The notes beneath the pieces are model-generated. The model was not told the DNA's origin, ran no database searches, and saw nothing but the letters and a program-made list of their open reading frames with translations. A stretch of 58,237 nucleotides of DNA from Candidatus Accumulibacter aalborgensis (GTDB lineage Bacteria; Pseudomonadota; Gammaproteobacteria; Burkholderiales; Rhodocyclaceae). Below are positions 28,509 through 37,213 of the stretch, piece by piece. The stretch is taken from positions 1 to 58,237 of the forward strand of contig NZ_FLQX01000151.1 in the NCBI RefSeq assembly GCF_900089955.1, in the 5' to 3' direction. Numbering within the stretch: position 1 is the first letter of the stretch; each line of letters starts with the position of its first letter. A program made the translations under genes and the position numbers.

Positions 28509-28646
28509 ATGCTGTTTGCTCTGTTTTACGTATTGGCGATCACGATCCTGATCATGCACTTCACGGGATTTCTGGCTCGCCATAATCTGGAATGGCTGGT
28601 ACTACTGCTCGCCGCCGCCGTCTTTCCGGCCGTCATCTACCTCTAG
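28509..28646 (+). CDS. 45-residue two-helix membrane protein
   Basis: A short gene with ATG 28509 preceded by GAAAGGGTG as a ribosome site. The protein starts MLFALFYVLAITILIMHFTG, continues with the polar FLARHNLEWL and then a second hydrophobic helix (LLLAAAVFPAVIYL), so it should be an inner-membrane hairpin. It does not resemble a family I can name. It lies between nadC and the convergent thrC with little room for any other gene. Coding status is inferred from the ribosome site and clean hydrophobic pattern. Confidence 0.55.
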   Translation: MLFALFYVLAITILIMHFTGFLARHNLEWLVLLLAAAVFPAVIYL

Positions 28647-28680
28647 GCGGTAGATCAGGATTCAGCTCTTTGCAGTCGCT

Positions 28681-30168
28681 TTATGCATCCACCTGTTGCT
28701 CGATGAATCGCTTCACGGCATCGACACTGGCATCGATCACCTCGACCCGCTGCTGCAGGTCCTCGATGCCTTGCAGTCCGGCAGGTCTTTCTGGTTTGCG
28801 GCCAAGTGCCTCGACCATCGTTTCTTCGAACTTCGCTGGCAAAGCGGTCTCCAGCACGACCATCGGCATTTCCGGTGTCCTCATGGCGCTGCCGACCTTC
28901 AGTCCATCGGCAGTATGCGGATCGATCATCAGGCCGTACTTCTCGAACGTATGCCGAATGGTGGCCAGACGATCGGCGTGCGAGCTGGTGCCCGAAACAA
29001 AGCCGAATTCGGACAAGCGGGCGAAGAATGGCGTGCCGGAGAGGTCGAAACTGCCGCCCGCGTCGACCTCGGCCCATAATCTGCGAATCACTGCCGGATC
29101 GCGTCCCACGAGATCGAAGGCGAAGCGCTCGAAATTGGAGGCCTTCGAGATGTCCATCGAAGGGCTCGATGTGGTGCAGGTTTCGGCGGTGGCACGAGGG
29201 CGGTAGACGCCGGTACGGAAGAATTCGTCGAGCACGTCGTTCTCGTTGGTTGCCAGGACCAGTCGGCCGATCGGCAAAGCCATCATGCGCGCGATATGGC
29301 CCGCGCAGATGTTGCCGAAGTTACCGGAAGGCACGGCAAAAGCGACCTGTTGATCGTTGCTGCCACCCATGCCGCCGGTCGCCGCGAAGTAAGCCTTGAA
29401 GTAGTACACCACCTGAGCCGCCACACGCGCCCAGTTGATCGAGTTGACGGCGCCGATTTTGTACCTTGCCTTGAAGGCGTGGTCGTTGGAAACCGCCTTG
29501 ACGATGTCCTGGGCATCGTCAAACATTCCGCGCACGGCCATGTTGTAGATGTTGGCGTCGGGCAGCGAATACATTTGTGCCCGTTGAAACGGGCTCATCC
29601 GCTCGTGCGGTGAGAGCATGAATACGCGCACACCTTGTTTCCCGCGCAGCGCGTATTCGGCAGAGGACCCGGTATCGCCCGAAGTGGCGCCGAGAATGTT
29701 GATGGTTTCACCCTGTCTGGCGAGAACGTACTCGAAAAGATGACCGAGCAACTGCATGGCCATGTCCTTGAAGGCCAGTGTCGGGCCATTCGACAGTTCG
29801 AGGATCGCCAGTCCGCCTTCGCCACGGGCCGCGTCCGGCCTTTCCAGCCAGCGCAAGGGAGTGATCTCGCTTGCATCGGCAGGGACCCGCCCGTGCCCGT
29901 ACACCTCAGCCGTATAGGTCCTGGTGATCAGCGTCTTGAGATCGGCCGGCGGGATATCGTCAATGAACTTGCTCAGCACGGCGTACGCCAGCTCGGCATA
30001 AGGCAGTGCCCGCCATTGGTCAAGTTCGCCAATGCTGACCTGCGGATAGGACTCCGGTAGGTAGAGACCGCCGTCCGGCGCCAGGCCGCCGAGCAAAATA
30101 TCGGTAAATGTCGGGCCTGACGACTGCTGTGTTTGGGATGAAGGACCGCGAGTCGAGATGTAGCGCAT
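28681..30168 (-). CDS. thrC: Threonine synthase
   Basis: A 495-residue PLP enzyme converting O-phosphohomoserine to threonine, of the long bacterial form. MRYISTRGP starts the family N-terminus; NGPTLAFKDMAMQLLGHLFE holds the PLP lysine; LGATSGDTGSSAEYALRGK and VAFAVPSGNFGNICAGHIAR are phosphate and cofactor loops. No homoserine dehydrogenase gene precedes it in this window, unlike many relatives, where hom-thrC are paired. Confidence 0.96.
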   Translation of the reverse strand: MRYISTRGPSSQTQQSSGPTFTDILLGGLAPDGGLYLPESYPQVSIGELDQWRALPYAELAYAVLSKFIDDIPPADLKTLITRTYTAEVYGHGRVPADASEITPLRWLERPDAARGEGGLAILELSNGPTLAFKDMAMQLLGHLFEYVLARQGETINILGATSGDTGSSAEYALRGKQGVRVFMLSPHERMSPFQRAQMYSLPDANIYNMAVRGMFDDAQDIVKAVSNDHAFKARYKIGAVNSINWARVAAQVVYYFKAYFAATGGMGGSNDQQVAFAVPSGNFGNICAGHIARMMALPIGRLVLATNENDVLDEFFRTGVYRPRATAETCTTSSPSMDISKASNFERFAFDLVGRDPAVIRRLWAEVDAGGSFDLSGTPFFARLSEFGFVSGTSSHADRLATIRHTFEKYGLMIDPHTADGLKVGSAMRTPEMPMVVLETALPAKFEETMVEALGRKPERPAGLQGIEDLQQRVEVIDASVDAVKRFIEQQVDA

Positions 30169-30272
30169 GGCGATGACCGTAAGGGTGGCGCGGAGAAATA
30201 CTGGCGAGCCGTCAGTTTACCACGCCCGGTCTCCTGTGCAGGAGCCGTGCCGGGCAGCCGCCCAATGAAAGC

Positions 30273-30995
30273 TCAAGCGGTCACGACACAGTTCTTGCCC
30301 GCACGCTTGGCGGCATAGGTCGCCGTGTCGGCACGCACGATCGAGTCGGCCAACGATTCGCTCAGGTCCTGGAGCACGACGCCGGCGCTGAAGGTCACTA
30401 CGACGTCGCGACCCGGAACAGCCCGGGCAGCGAACTGACGCTGGAAGCGGGAAATTGCCGCTGCCGCCTCCGGCAGTGCGGTTTCGGGCAGCAGCACGAC
30501 AAACTCCTCGCCGCCGAAACGGCACAGGATATCCGATGGGCGCAGAGCGGCGCGCAATCCCGTGACCAGGTGAACAAGCGCTTCGTCACCCGCCTGGTGG
30601 CCCAGGGTATCGTTCAGGTGCTTGAAGTCGTCAAGGTCGATCAGGGCGAGAGCAAGTCGGCTGCCGTGTCGCCGAGCGCGAGCCACTTCGCGCCGGTAGG
30701 CATCTTCAAAACCTCGGCGATTGAGCGCGCCTGTCAAGGCGTCGGTAAAGGCAGCTGCGCGGGCTTCGCTCAAGGCTTCTTCAAGTTCGCCGATGCGCGC
30801 TTCGGCAGCCCGCAGGTTCACCAGCTCCTCGCCAGGTCTGCTCACCCCGCCGTGTCGAACATGCGTGTGGCTGCTGGCCGTAGGCGAAACGGCGCGCGCC
30901 TGCCCGAACAAGCGCATGGCGAAAGAACGACGGTGCAGCCGGCGCGACGCGTGGCGGGACGAATGAACGAGGGGTAACTGATCGTGCTTGAACAT
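30273..30995 (-). CDS. Diguanylate cyclase (GGDEF domain)
   Basis: A 240-residue protein. The first 80 residues are basic then coiled coil (LRAAEARIGELEEALSEARA). The GGDEF domain has the substrate region DALTGALNRRGFEDAYRREV, the signature GGEEF at 161-165 and the inhibitory I-site RPSD at 152-155, five residues upstream, so feedback by c-di-GMP is expected. No sensory domain or membrane segment is visible; an alternative start at Met27 would shorten the basic leader. It should synthesise c-di-GMP in the cytosol. Confidence 0.9.
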   Translation of the reverse strand: MFKHDQLPLVHSSRHASRRLHRRSFAMRLFGQARAVSPTASSHTHVRHGGVSRPGEELVNLRAAEARIGELEEALSEARAAAFTDALTGALNRRGFEDAYRREVARARRHGSRLALALIDLDDFKHLNDTLGHQAGDEALVHLVTGLRAALRPSDILCRFGGEEFVVLLPETALPEAAAAISRFQRQFAARAVPGRDVVVTFSAGVVLQDLSESLADSIVRADTATYAAKRAGKNCVVTA

Positions 30996-31130
30996 TTTTC
31001 TTGCTCCGTCGGATATGCCGGTGAAGCTGGCGATACCCCTAGAAACGGACGCTGTTCACGGATCTTGAGACTTTTTTCTCGAAGTCAAAGCAAGGTTCTG
31101 TTTACAATCCATAAAGCGCGCTGGCCGCGA

Positions 31131-32264
31131 TCAGAGCGAATTCCTGTCCGGCCCGGTAACCGATAGCGAACGAAGCAGAGCGACCACGAACAGCAGCATT
31201 CCGGTCGCTGCCAACCAGATTCCAGCGCTCACTCCCAGCGCCAGCAAGACACCGCCCAGGACAAACAACAGCGAGCGTGATGCGCCCCCGGCAGACAGTG
31301 CCGCCCGCATTCGGTCGCGGACCGGCGTTCGCTGGCCGGGGTGATACCACACGGGAAGCAACTGCGACAGCGCGCCGGTGATCAGTGGCAGGAGGAATCC
31401 GACCACAAACGCCGGCACGGCGTCCTGCCCAGCGAGAACACCGACGGCATGGGCCGCACCGAGCATGACCAGCAGCAGAAAACCCGACAGGGCCGCGACC
31501 AGGCCCGCGGCTGCACCATCCTCGACCAGCGTCCGCCAGGAATAGCGCCGCAACCACGAGTGAGCGGCGTTAAGGGCGACAGAGCACAACATGACGGCAC
31601 CCGCGAGCGCGAGCGGCCGCCAGAAGGCGGCGCCGATGGCGATAGCCAGGACAGAGCTTGCGGCGACCGGCAACTCACGCCGCAGCCTTGCCGCGGCATC
31701 GGCGTCAGGCCCGCTCAAAACCGTTGGCAGCAAGACCTGCAGGGTGCCCAGAGCGGCCAGGCCGATGAAGCCAAGGGTATTCAGATGCAGATGCAGCAGG
31801 CGCATCTCTGTTCTCATCGCCGGCCACCAGGTCATGGCCGGAACAAGAATCAGCGCCATGCAGAGGGAGGTGACGGCCGCGAGATACCAGCGCCAGCCAG
31901 GGTGCGGTCGGCCAAGCGTGTGTCGGGCACGCACGACCAGCCAGCCGGCAAGGATCAGCGCGATCAGCAGGGCGCCACCCGCCGCCAGGGGCAAGCTTCC
32001 CGTTGCCAGTTGGCCACTCAAGCCGAAAAAGGCTAGCGTGCCTGCCAACTGGAGGAGCAGTGGTGCCAGCAGCAGACTTCTGGGTGCCTTGCCACTGCGT
32101 GTCAGGACGGGAACGAAATGCGTGATGGCGCCAAAGATCAGCGGCGCGATACCGACCGCGAAGACCAGATGAGCCAGCGCCGGCCGCGTCGGGTGGCCAA
32201 GACACAGGAGCAGGAGGGCAGCCACGAAAACGACGACGGCCGATAGACCCAGGTAGATCAACAC
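31131..32264 (-). CDS. Multi-pass membrane protein with conserved histidines (NnrS/haem-copper-like)
   Basis: A 377-residue protein with about ten to twelve hydrophobic helices and a GTG start. Histidines lie at helix ends in FGAITHFVPVLTRSGKAPRS, LLHLHLNTLGFIGLAALGTL and QLLPVWYHPGQR, a pattern reminiscent of haem-binding membrane proteins such as NnrS or oxidase-like subunits. It reads in the same direction as, and just after, a DUF2249 protein, a domain common near denitrification and nitric-oxide genes. The family assignment is tentative; haem binding and any nitrogen-oxide role are inference. Confidence 0.5.
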   Translation of the reverse strand: MLIYLGLSAVVVFVAALLLLCLGHPTRPALAHLVFAVGIAPLIFGAITHFVPVLTRSGKAPRSLLLAPLLLQLAGTLAFFGLSGQLATGSLPLAAGGALLIALILAGWLVVRARHTLGRPHPGWRWYLAAVTSLCMALILVPAMTWWPAMRTEMRLLHLHLNTLGFIGLAALGTLQVLLPTVLSGPDADAAARLRRELPVAASSVLAIAIGAAFWRPLALAGAVMLCSVALNAAHSWLRRYSWRTLVEDGAAAGLVAALSGFLLLVMLGAAHAVGVLAGQDAVPAFVVGFLLPLITGALSQLLPVWYHPGQRTPVRDRMRAALSAGGASRSLLFVLGGVLLALGVSAGIWLAATGMLLFVVALLRSLSVTGPDRNSL

Positions 32265-32342
32265 GCCGCTAGCCGAGAGAAGAAGGCCTTGGGCAGGCTT
32301 GGCAGCAGCGGGGGTCTGGCGCCCAATCGCCTGCTGCTGGGG

Positions 32343-32600
32343 TCAAGCCTGGCGGGTGAAATCGATGACGATGGCCCCGTACTCGCGCTGCACGTAGTTG
32401 ATCGTCAGCGCATCGCCATAGCGAGCCTGGAGTTGGCCGAGCAAGGGCAGCGGGTCGTGGTCGTTGCAGAAGCGCATCGTTTCACCGACAACCAGGGCAT
32501 CAAGGGCGCCGAATATTGCCGCATGGCGAAAACGCTTGGCGACGCCGCGGGCATCGAAGGGATAGATGGCTTCCTGAGTGGGTTGGTCGCAAGCATGCAT
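32343..32600 (-). CDS. DUF2249 domain protein
   Basis: An 85-residue protein with the DUF2249 pattern: DARGVAKRFRHAAIFGALDA, GETMRFCNDHDPLPLLGQLQ, ARYGDALTINYVQREYGAIV and a terminal IDFTRQA. This small beta-rich domain is often found beside hemerythrin, NnrS and nitrite or nitric-oxide genes, but its biochemical role is unknown. It is 78 bases upstream of the membrane protein gene on the same strand and probably co-transcribed. Confidence 0.85.
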   Translation of the reverse strand: MHACDQPTQEAIYPFDARGVAKRFRHAAIFGALDALVVGETMRFCNDHDPLPLLGQLQARYGDALTINYVQREYGAIVIDFTRQA

Positions 32601-32862
32601 GGAGTTCTCCGCAGAAAAATGGGGTTAGGGGGAGTCGCATTCTGGAAGGCTTCAGGTCCCGTGTCTTTGATGTGGACAAGCGATTGACTTTGACCGCCAC
32701 ATCCGCCGATACTCATAGCGCGGTCGTTGACTCCCGACTTCAATGTCATGGGCGCTGGGAGGGCTTCCGCATCGACAAACGGTGCGAAAATTCACGGACT
32801 TTCCTGTTTTCCCTTGCTAGTCTACAGCCGATATTGCTGTCGACGGCACGAATGGTGTTCTT

Positions 32863-34422
32863 ATGATGCGCTGGCGAAATTTCTGTTCTTTGGCGGTGTT
32901 GGCGGTACTCTCCCTGGGCCAGTTGTCTTCGGTGCTAGCTGCCGAGCGCAGAGTCGCCCTGGTGATTGGTAACGCCAAGTACAAGGAAGCTCCGTTGACC
33001 AATCCGGTGAACGATGCGCGCGACATGGCGGCAGCCCTGCAGCGCACGGGTTTTGAAGTGATCATGGCGCTTGATGCCACCCAGAAGGAAATGAACCGCG
33101 CGATTGCCAAGTTTGGTGATCGCCTGCAGCAGGATACGGTAGCCCTGTTCTATTACGCCGGGCATGGCATGCAGGTCCGCGGCAAGAACTACCTGATTCC
33201 GATTGATGCCGAGATCAAGAGTGAATCTTCGGTGCGCGTTGAGTCTGTCGATGTCGACGGCGTGCTCGACCAACTCAGCACCAGCGACTTGAACGTCGTC
33301 ATCCTCGACGCCTGTCGCAATAATCCTTTCGAACGTCGGGCCAACCGCAGCGTGGGGGCGTCTGGTCTGGCGCAGATGGAGGCGCCCAAGGGCAGCATGA
33401 TCGCCTATGCTACGGCACCAGGGAGGACGGCAGCGGATGGCGATGGCCGCAACGGGCTGTACACGCAGGAACTCCTGAAACAGGTACAGGTGCCAGGCCT
33501 CACCCTCGAGCAGGTGTTCAAGAACGTACGCCGGGAAGTCGCCAAGGCGACTCGTGATGCACAGATTCCCTGGGAATCGTCATCGATGACCGGCGACTTC
33601 TATTTTAACCCCGGCGCGCATCAACCGGCGGCGGTCGCCCAGCAGGCTGCGGTACGTCCAGTCGACAGACCGGTCAGCGCCGCCCCCGTGCCGGCACCGG
33701 CGCAGGCGGCCACTGCGCCGGCCAGCGTGCCAGCGCCGCCTCAAACGGCGCAGCCTCAACCCACCGCAGCGGTGGAGCCGGCGGAGGCGTCGGCACCACG
33801 CTCCAAGCCGGAAATGCTGGCGGTCGTGTCCGTATCGCCGCCGCCTGCTCCTGGACCAGCGGCCAGCACGACCAAATCGGAGCAGCCTGCTGCGGCGACG
33901 GAGCGCGTGATCAAGACCGAGGCATTCACCGCGACCGGCAAACTGACGCTGGATGGAGCGAGCGGTGCGATGACCGGCGAAGGGATCATCGAGTGGGCAA
34001 ATGGTGACCGCTACGAGGGGACCATGGAATCTGGCCGGAAACACGGCAAGGGCATCTTCACCTGGCGCAACGGGCAGCGTTACGACGGCGAGTGGGCCGA
34101 TGACCTGATCAATGGCAAGGGCGTGCTCCACTACACCAACGGTGATCGCTACGAAGGGACCTTCAAGGATGGCGAGCCGCACGGCACCGGGACCTATACC
34201 TTGCGCAACGGCGATTTCTATACGGGTGCCTGGCTCAATGGCAACAAACATGGTTTCGGCCGCCTGACCTGGACCTCCGGTGACTACTGGGAAGGCGAAT
34301 TCCGCGATGGTCAGCAGACCGACAATGGGCAGTTGCAGTCGAGCCAGTCGCGGGCCGAGAAGCACGCCGAGAAAGCGGTCGCCCCGCCGGACAAGGATGC
34401 CGTGAAAAAGAAGGGCAAGTAA
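32863..34422 (+). CDS. Secreted caspase-like protease with C-terminal MORN repeats
   Basis: A 519-residue protein. A signal peptide ([20 protein letters not shown] ... LA at about 26) is followed by a peptidase C14 domain starting [20 protein letters not shown]. The catalytic dyad is His101 (YYAGHG) and Cys151 (LDACRNNP). A proline- and alanine-rich linker (about 250-345) leads to five MORN repeats (about 365-485, each with GDRYEG.....HGKG spacing) and a lysine-rich tail. It should act in the periplasm or outside the cell, perhaps attached to membrane or matrix through MORN repeats. Orthocaspases usually cleave after basic residues; substrates here are unknown. Confidence 0.88.
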   Translation: MMRWRNFCSLAVLAVLSLGQLSSVLAAERRVALVIGNAKYKEAPLTNPVNDARDMAAALQRTGFEVIMALDATQKEMNRAIAKFGDRLQQDTVALFYYAGHGMQVRGKNYLIPIDAEIKSESSVRVESVDVDGVLDQLSTSDLNVVILDACRNNPFERRANRSVGASGLAQMEAPKGSMIAYATAPGRTAADGDGRNGLYTQELLKQVQVPGLTLEQVFKNVRREVAKATRDAQIPWESSSMTGDFYFNPGAHQPAAVAQQAAVRPVDRPVSAAPVPAPAQAATAPASVPAPPQTAQPQPTAAVEPAEASAPRSKPEMLAVVSVSPPPAPGPAASTTKSEQPAAATERVIKTEAFTATGKLTLDGASGAMTGEGIIEWANGDRYEGTMESGRKHGKGIFTWRNGQRYDGEWADDLINGKGVLHYTNGDRYEGTFKDGEPHGTGTYTLRNGDFYTGAWLNGNKHGFGRLTWTSGDYWEGEFRDGQQTDNGQLQSSQSRAEKHAEKAVAPPDKDAVKKKGK

Positions 34423-34562
34423 GGCGAGGCAAGCCCGAGAGCCGAAGCTTGTCGCCCGCCCGGACCCCGATTGAGTACGCACCGAGGCTTGGCCTGATGC
34501 CCCTTGCCGGCCGCTGCCAGTCGCGGCACCGAGTCGGCGCGACAATAGCCATGGAGATAAGA

Positions 34563-35747
34563 ATGGCCAGCTCATCGACAGCCAGATTTTGCTGGGCAGA
34601 CCCCCTGCTCCTTGACGCGCAGTTGACCGAGGACGAGCGAATGCTGCGCGATGCGGCGCGCGACTACTGTCAGGGCAAATTGCTGCCGCGCGTCCTGGAG
34701 TCGTTTCGTCACGAGCGAAACGATCCCACGATCTACGTCGAGATGGGCGCGATGGGCCTGCTTGGCACGACGATTCCGATCGAGTACGGCGGTTCCGGCC
34801 TCAACTACGTGAGCTACGGTCTCGTCGCGCGAGAGGTCGAACGCGTTGATTCGGGCTATCGGTCGATGATGAGCGTGCAGTCGTCCCTAGTGATGCTGCC
34901 GATTCACGCCTTCGGTACCGAGTTGCAGAGGCGCAAGTACCTGCCGAAACTGGCGACCGGCGAGTGGATCGGCTGCTTCGGTCTTACCGAGCCTGATCAC
35001 GGCTCGGATCCCGGCAGCATGGCCAGCCGGGCACGACGGGTGGATGGCGGCTATAGCCTGTTCGGCAGGAAGATGTGGATCACCAATTCGCCGATCGCCG
35101 ACGTCTTCATCGTCTGGGCGAAGGACGACGCGGGCGCGATTCGTGGCTTCGTGCTGGAGAAGGCGATGCCGGGTCTTTTCACTCCGACGATTCACGGCAA
35201 GGTCGGCCTGCGCACGTCAATCACCGGCGAGATTGTGATGGACGAGGTGTTCGTCCCCGAGGAGAACGCTTTTCCGGACATTCGCGGACTCAAGGGGCCT
35301 TTCACCTGCCTCGATTCGGCGCGCTACGGCATCGCCTGGGGTGCGCTCGGTGCCGCGGAGTTCTGCTGGCATACGGCGCGTCAGTACACGCTGGACCGCA
35401 AGCAGTTCGGTCGCCCGCTGGCCGCCAACCAGTTGATCCAGAAGAAGCTGGTCGACATGCAGGCCGAGATCACGCTCGCCCTGCAGGGTTGCCTGCGCCT
35501 TGGGAGGATGAAAGACGAAGGTACGGCCAGCCCCGAGATCACCTCAATGATGAAACGCAACTCGTGCGGCAAGGCGCTCGCCATTGCCCGTACGGCGCGC
35601 GACATGCTCGGCGGCAATGGCGTCTCGGACGAGTTCGGCGTCATCCGCCACATGGTGAACCTCGAAGTGGTCAATACCTACGAAGGGACCCACGACGTCC
35701 ATGCGCTGATCCTCGGTCGGGCGCAGACCGGCATTGCCGCCTTCTGA
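34563..35747 (+). CDS. Acyl-CoA dehydrogenase, glutaryl-CoA dehydrogenase type
   Basis: A 394-residue flavoprotein. [20 protein letters not shown], the [20 protein letters not shown] stretch and [20 protein letters not shown] are acyl-CoA dehydrogenase signatures; the C-terminus [20 protein letters not shown] includes the catalytic glutamate position used by glutaryl-CoA dehydrogenases. Start 34563 is chosen because GGAG sits six bases upstream; the longer frame has no support. It is single in this region, convergent with the cytochrome gene. Glutaryl-CoA specificity is an inference from overall similarity, so no gene symbol is given. Confidence 0.88.
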   Translation: MASSSTARFCWADPLLLDAQLTEDERMLRDAARDYCQGKLLPRVLESFRHERNDPTIYVEMGAMGLLGTTIPIEYGGSGLNYVSYGLVAREVERVDSGYRSMMSVQSSLVMLPIHAFGTELQRRKYLPKLATGEWIGCFGLTEPDHGSDPGSMASRARRVDGGYSLFGRKMWITNSPIADVFIVWAKDDAGAIRGFVLEKAMPGLFTPTIHGKVGLRTSITGEIVMDEVFVPEENAFPDIRGLKGPFTCLDSARYGIAWGALGAAEFCWHTARQYTLDRKQFGRPLAANQLIQKKLVDMQAEITLALQGCLRLGRMKDEGTASPEITSMMKRNSCGKALAIARTARDMLGGNGVSDEFGVIRHMVNLEVVNTYEGTHDVHALILGRAQTGIAAF

Positions 35748-35789
35748 CGCGACAGTAAATTTAACTGGCGAGATTGACGAGCAGGCGCT

Positions 35790-36236
35790 CTATTTGGCCT
35801 GGCCGACGATGTACTCCACTGCCGCCTTGATTTCGCCATCGCTGAGGTCGGCAGCGCCGCCCTTGGCAGGCATCGCGTTCTTGCCGTTGGTCGCGCTCTT
35901 GATCAGTGCCGGTATGCCGGTGGCGATACGCGGCGCCCAGGCGGCCTTGTCGCCCGTCTTCGGGGCACCGGCGGCGCCGCTGGCGTGGCAGGCCATGCAG
36001 ACCGAGTTATAGACAGTGGCACCGTCGCGCGGCTTGCCATCGGGCTTGGCGGCAACTGCCTTGGCCAGTTCTACCTTCGCCACCGGCTGGATACGGGCAT
36101 CTGCGTCGTCGGCACTGCCCGGCTTGGCACCGCCCTTGCCGAGCATCGACAATGGCCAGATGACGACGATCAGAATGATGGCGATAACGATCGTGATCAT
36201 CAGGATCGCCCGTGACGAGTGCTGTTCTTGAGCCAT
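35790..36236 (-). CDS. Membrane-anchored cytochrome c5-like protein
   Basis: A 148-residue protein with a single N-terminal membrane helix (RAILMITIVIAIILIVVIWP) and a soluble haem domain. The haem site is CMACH, with a distal methionine likely in GKNAMPAKGG, and the region AAWAPRIATGIPALIKSATN is typical of cytochrome c5. The start is at 36236; the longer frame upstream runs through tRNA-Arg and is not coding. It should carry electrons in the periplasm at the inner membrane. It is the last chromosomal gene before the island. Confidence 0.9.
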   Translation of the reverse strand: MAQEQHSSRAILMITIVIAIILIVVIWPLSMLGKGGAKPGSADDADARIQPVAKVELAKAVAAKPDGKPRDGATVYNSVCMACHASGAAGAPKTGDKAAWAPRIATGIPALIKSATNGKNAMPAKGGAADLSDGEIKAAVEYIVGQAK

Positions 36237-36356
36237 GCCAAAATCCTTGGTGGTCCGCGGGGTAAAGGGTGAATTGTACCGCTCTTTGGCGCTGCCTAGA
36301 AGTGCCAGGGGGGGTGGACTCCCCCGAGCAAACCGGTTAAGCTTGCCAGCCTGCAC

Positions 36357-36433
36357 GCGCCCGTAGCTCAGTTGGATAGAGTACTGCCCTCCGAAGGCAG
36401 GGGTCGGACGTTCGAATCGTCTCGGGCGTGCCA
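36357..36433 (+). tRNA. tRNA-Arg (anticodon CCG), island attachment site
   Basis: Acceptor stem GCGCCCG pairs with CGGGCGT (one G-U), followed by G and encoded CCA. D arm is TAGCTCAGTTGGATAGAGTA; anticodon arm CTGCC-CTCCGAA-GGCAG places CCG; T loop is TTCGAAT. The 3' half, from 36388 to 36433, is repeated exactly at 57388-57433, so the gene was used as an integration site and kept intact. Confidence 0.97.
36388..36433. repeat. Left attachment repeat (tRNA 3' half)
   Basis: A 46-bp direct repeat, identical to 57388-57433, covering the anticodon loop to the CCA end. It marks the left end of the genomic island. The flanking bases differ on both sides. Confidence 0.9.
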
Positions 36434-36568
36434 TGAATTCAATGGCTCAGGTCATCATGGCATGACATCCCCGAGTCTGTAGGGAATCCGGACGGAATTT
36501 CGCTCTTCAGGGCGACCACAAATATCCCCAATGTGTGCCACATACCCGCTGGCAGCGTGCTGTCGGCG

Positions 36569-36602
36569 CAAAAGGCCACACCTTCGGGTGTGGCCTTTTG
36601 CT
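36569..36602 (+). terminator. Strong hairpin terminator with TTCG tetraloop
   Basis: AAAAGGCCACACC, TTCG and GGTGTGGCCTTTT form a perfect stem with a stable tetraloop, with T-rich ends on either strand. It lies about 135 bases downstream of tRNA-Arg and inside the island, so it may end the tRNA transcript and insulate island genes. Confidence 0.85.
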
Positions 36603-36615
36603 GTCTGGAGACTGA

Positions 36616-36822
36616 AGGCGTATCTGGGCCTGCATCGATGGTTTCAACCTCTACTACGGTATCCATGATTCCGGGTGCAAATGGCTGAAGGGGTGGATGT
36701 CAAGCAAACGGGACTCCCTCGCTTTGGCCAATATCAGGCCCTTGGCGTTGACTACTCGCCAAGTTCCTCCAGAGCCTTTGCTCGGGTTCAGGTGCCGTGT
36801 CATGCGGATGGCGCTACGCTAG
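36616..36822 (+). pseudogene. Decayed NYN-domain fragment
   Basis: An open frame without a start codon reads CIDGFNLYYGIHDSGCKWLK near 36631-36690, matching the N-terminal DGFNLYYG motif of NYN/PIN-like RNase proteins. After about 30 residues the similarity stops and the frame ends at 36822. NYN proteins are frequent cargo of defence islands. This is most likely a remnant. Confidence 0.4.
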
Positions 36823-37213
36823 GTCGTCTATCCGCAAGGTATGCGCGCCTCCAGGCATTGGCCCCGAGAAGCGAGGGACACTCATATTCCACAGTCCTGG
36901 CCATCATTGCTTTGGATTATGCCGGATGTTACGGTACGGATGTTACGGTACATTTGCGGAGCGTCGTGTTTGTGGCTCCTCCTCGCCAGAATGCTTGTCC
37001 CAACGAAGGCCTGTTCTCCTGATCGTGGTCAATTGCCGCCGACAGTGGTGTAGCCAACGGGCGCGGGGAACGATCATCGTCAGCTCTTGTGAGCGCGCGA
37101 TTCAACGGCAGGGAGGGCGGCGGCTATCAGTGCCCTCCGAACAGTGCCAACCCGCTATGATGCAGCAGAACAAGACCACCCTCCGGTGGCAAGAAAAACG
37201 ACTGAACTCGACC

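Larger units (their letters stand above)
36434..37213. other. Left end of the island without an intact gene
   Basis: This 780-base stretch between attL and the restriction gene contains a hairpin terminator (36569-36602) and a decayed NYN-like fragment (36616-36822). The minus frame at 36439-36666 and the plus frame at 36675-37022 show no family pattern or ribosome site. An integrase would be expected here but is absent, so this is likely a degraded remnant. Confidence 0.6.

Noticed and set aside
30996-31130. Possible c-di-GMP riboswitch upstream of the diguanylate cyclase
   Set aside because: The leader lacks the conserved GEMM core and receptor pairs.
36237-36434. Minus-strand extension of the cytochrome frame through tRNA-Arg (reads RRFERPTPAFGG...)
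   Set aside because: It is the familiar antisense translation of a tRNA gene and has no ribosome site; the cytochrome starts at 36236.
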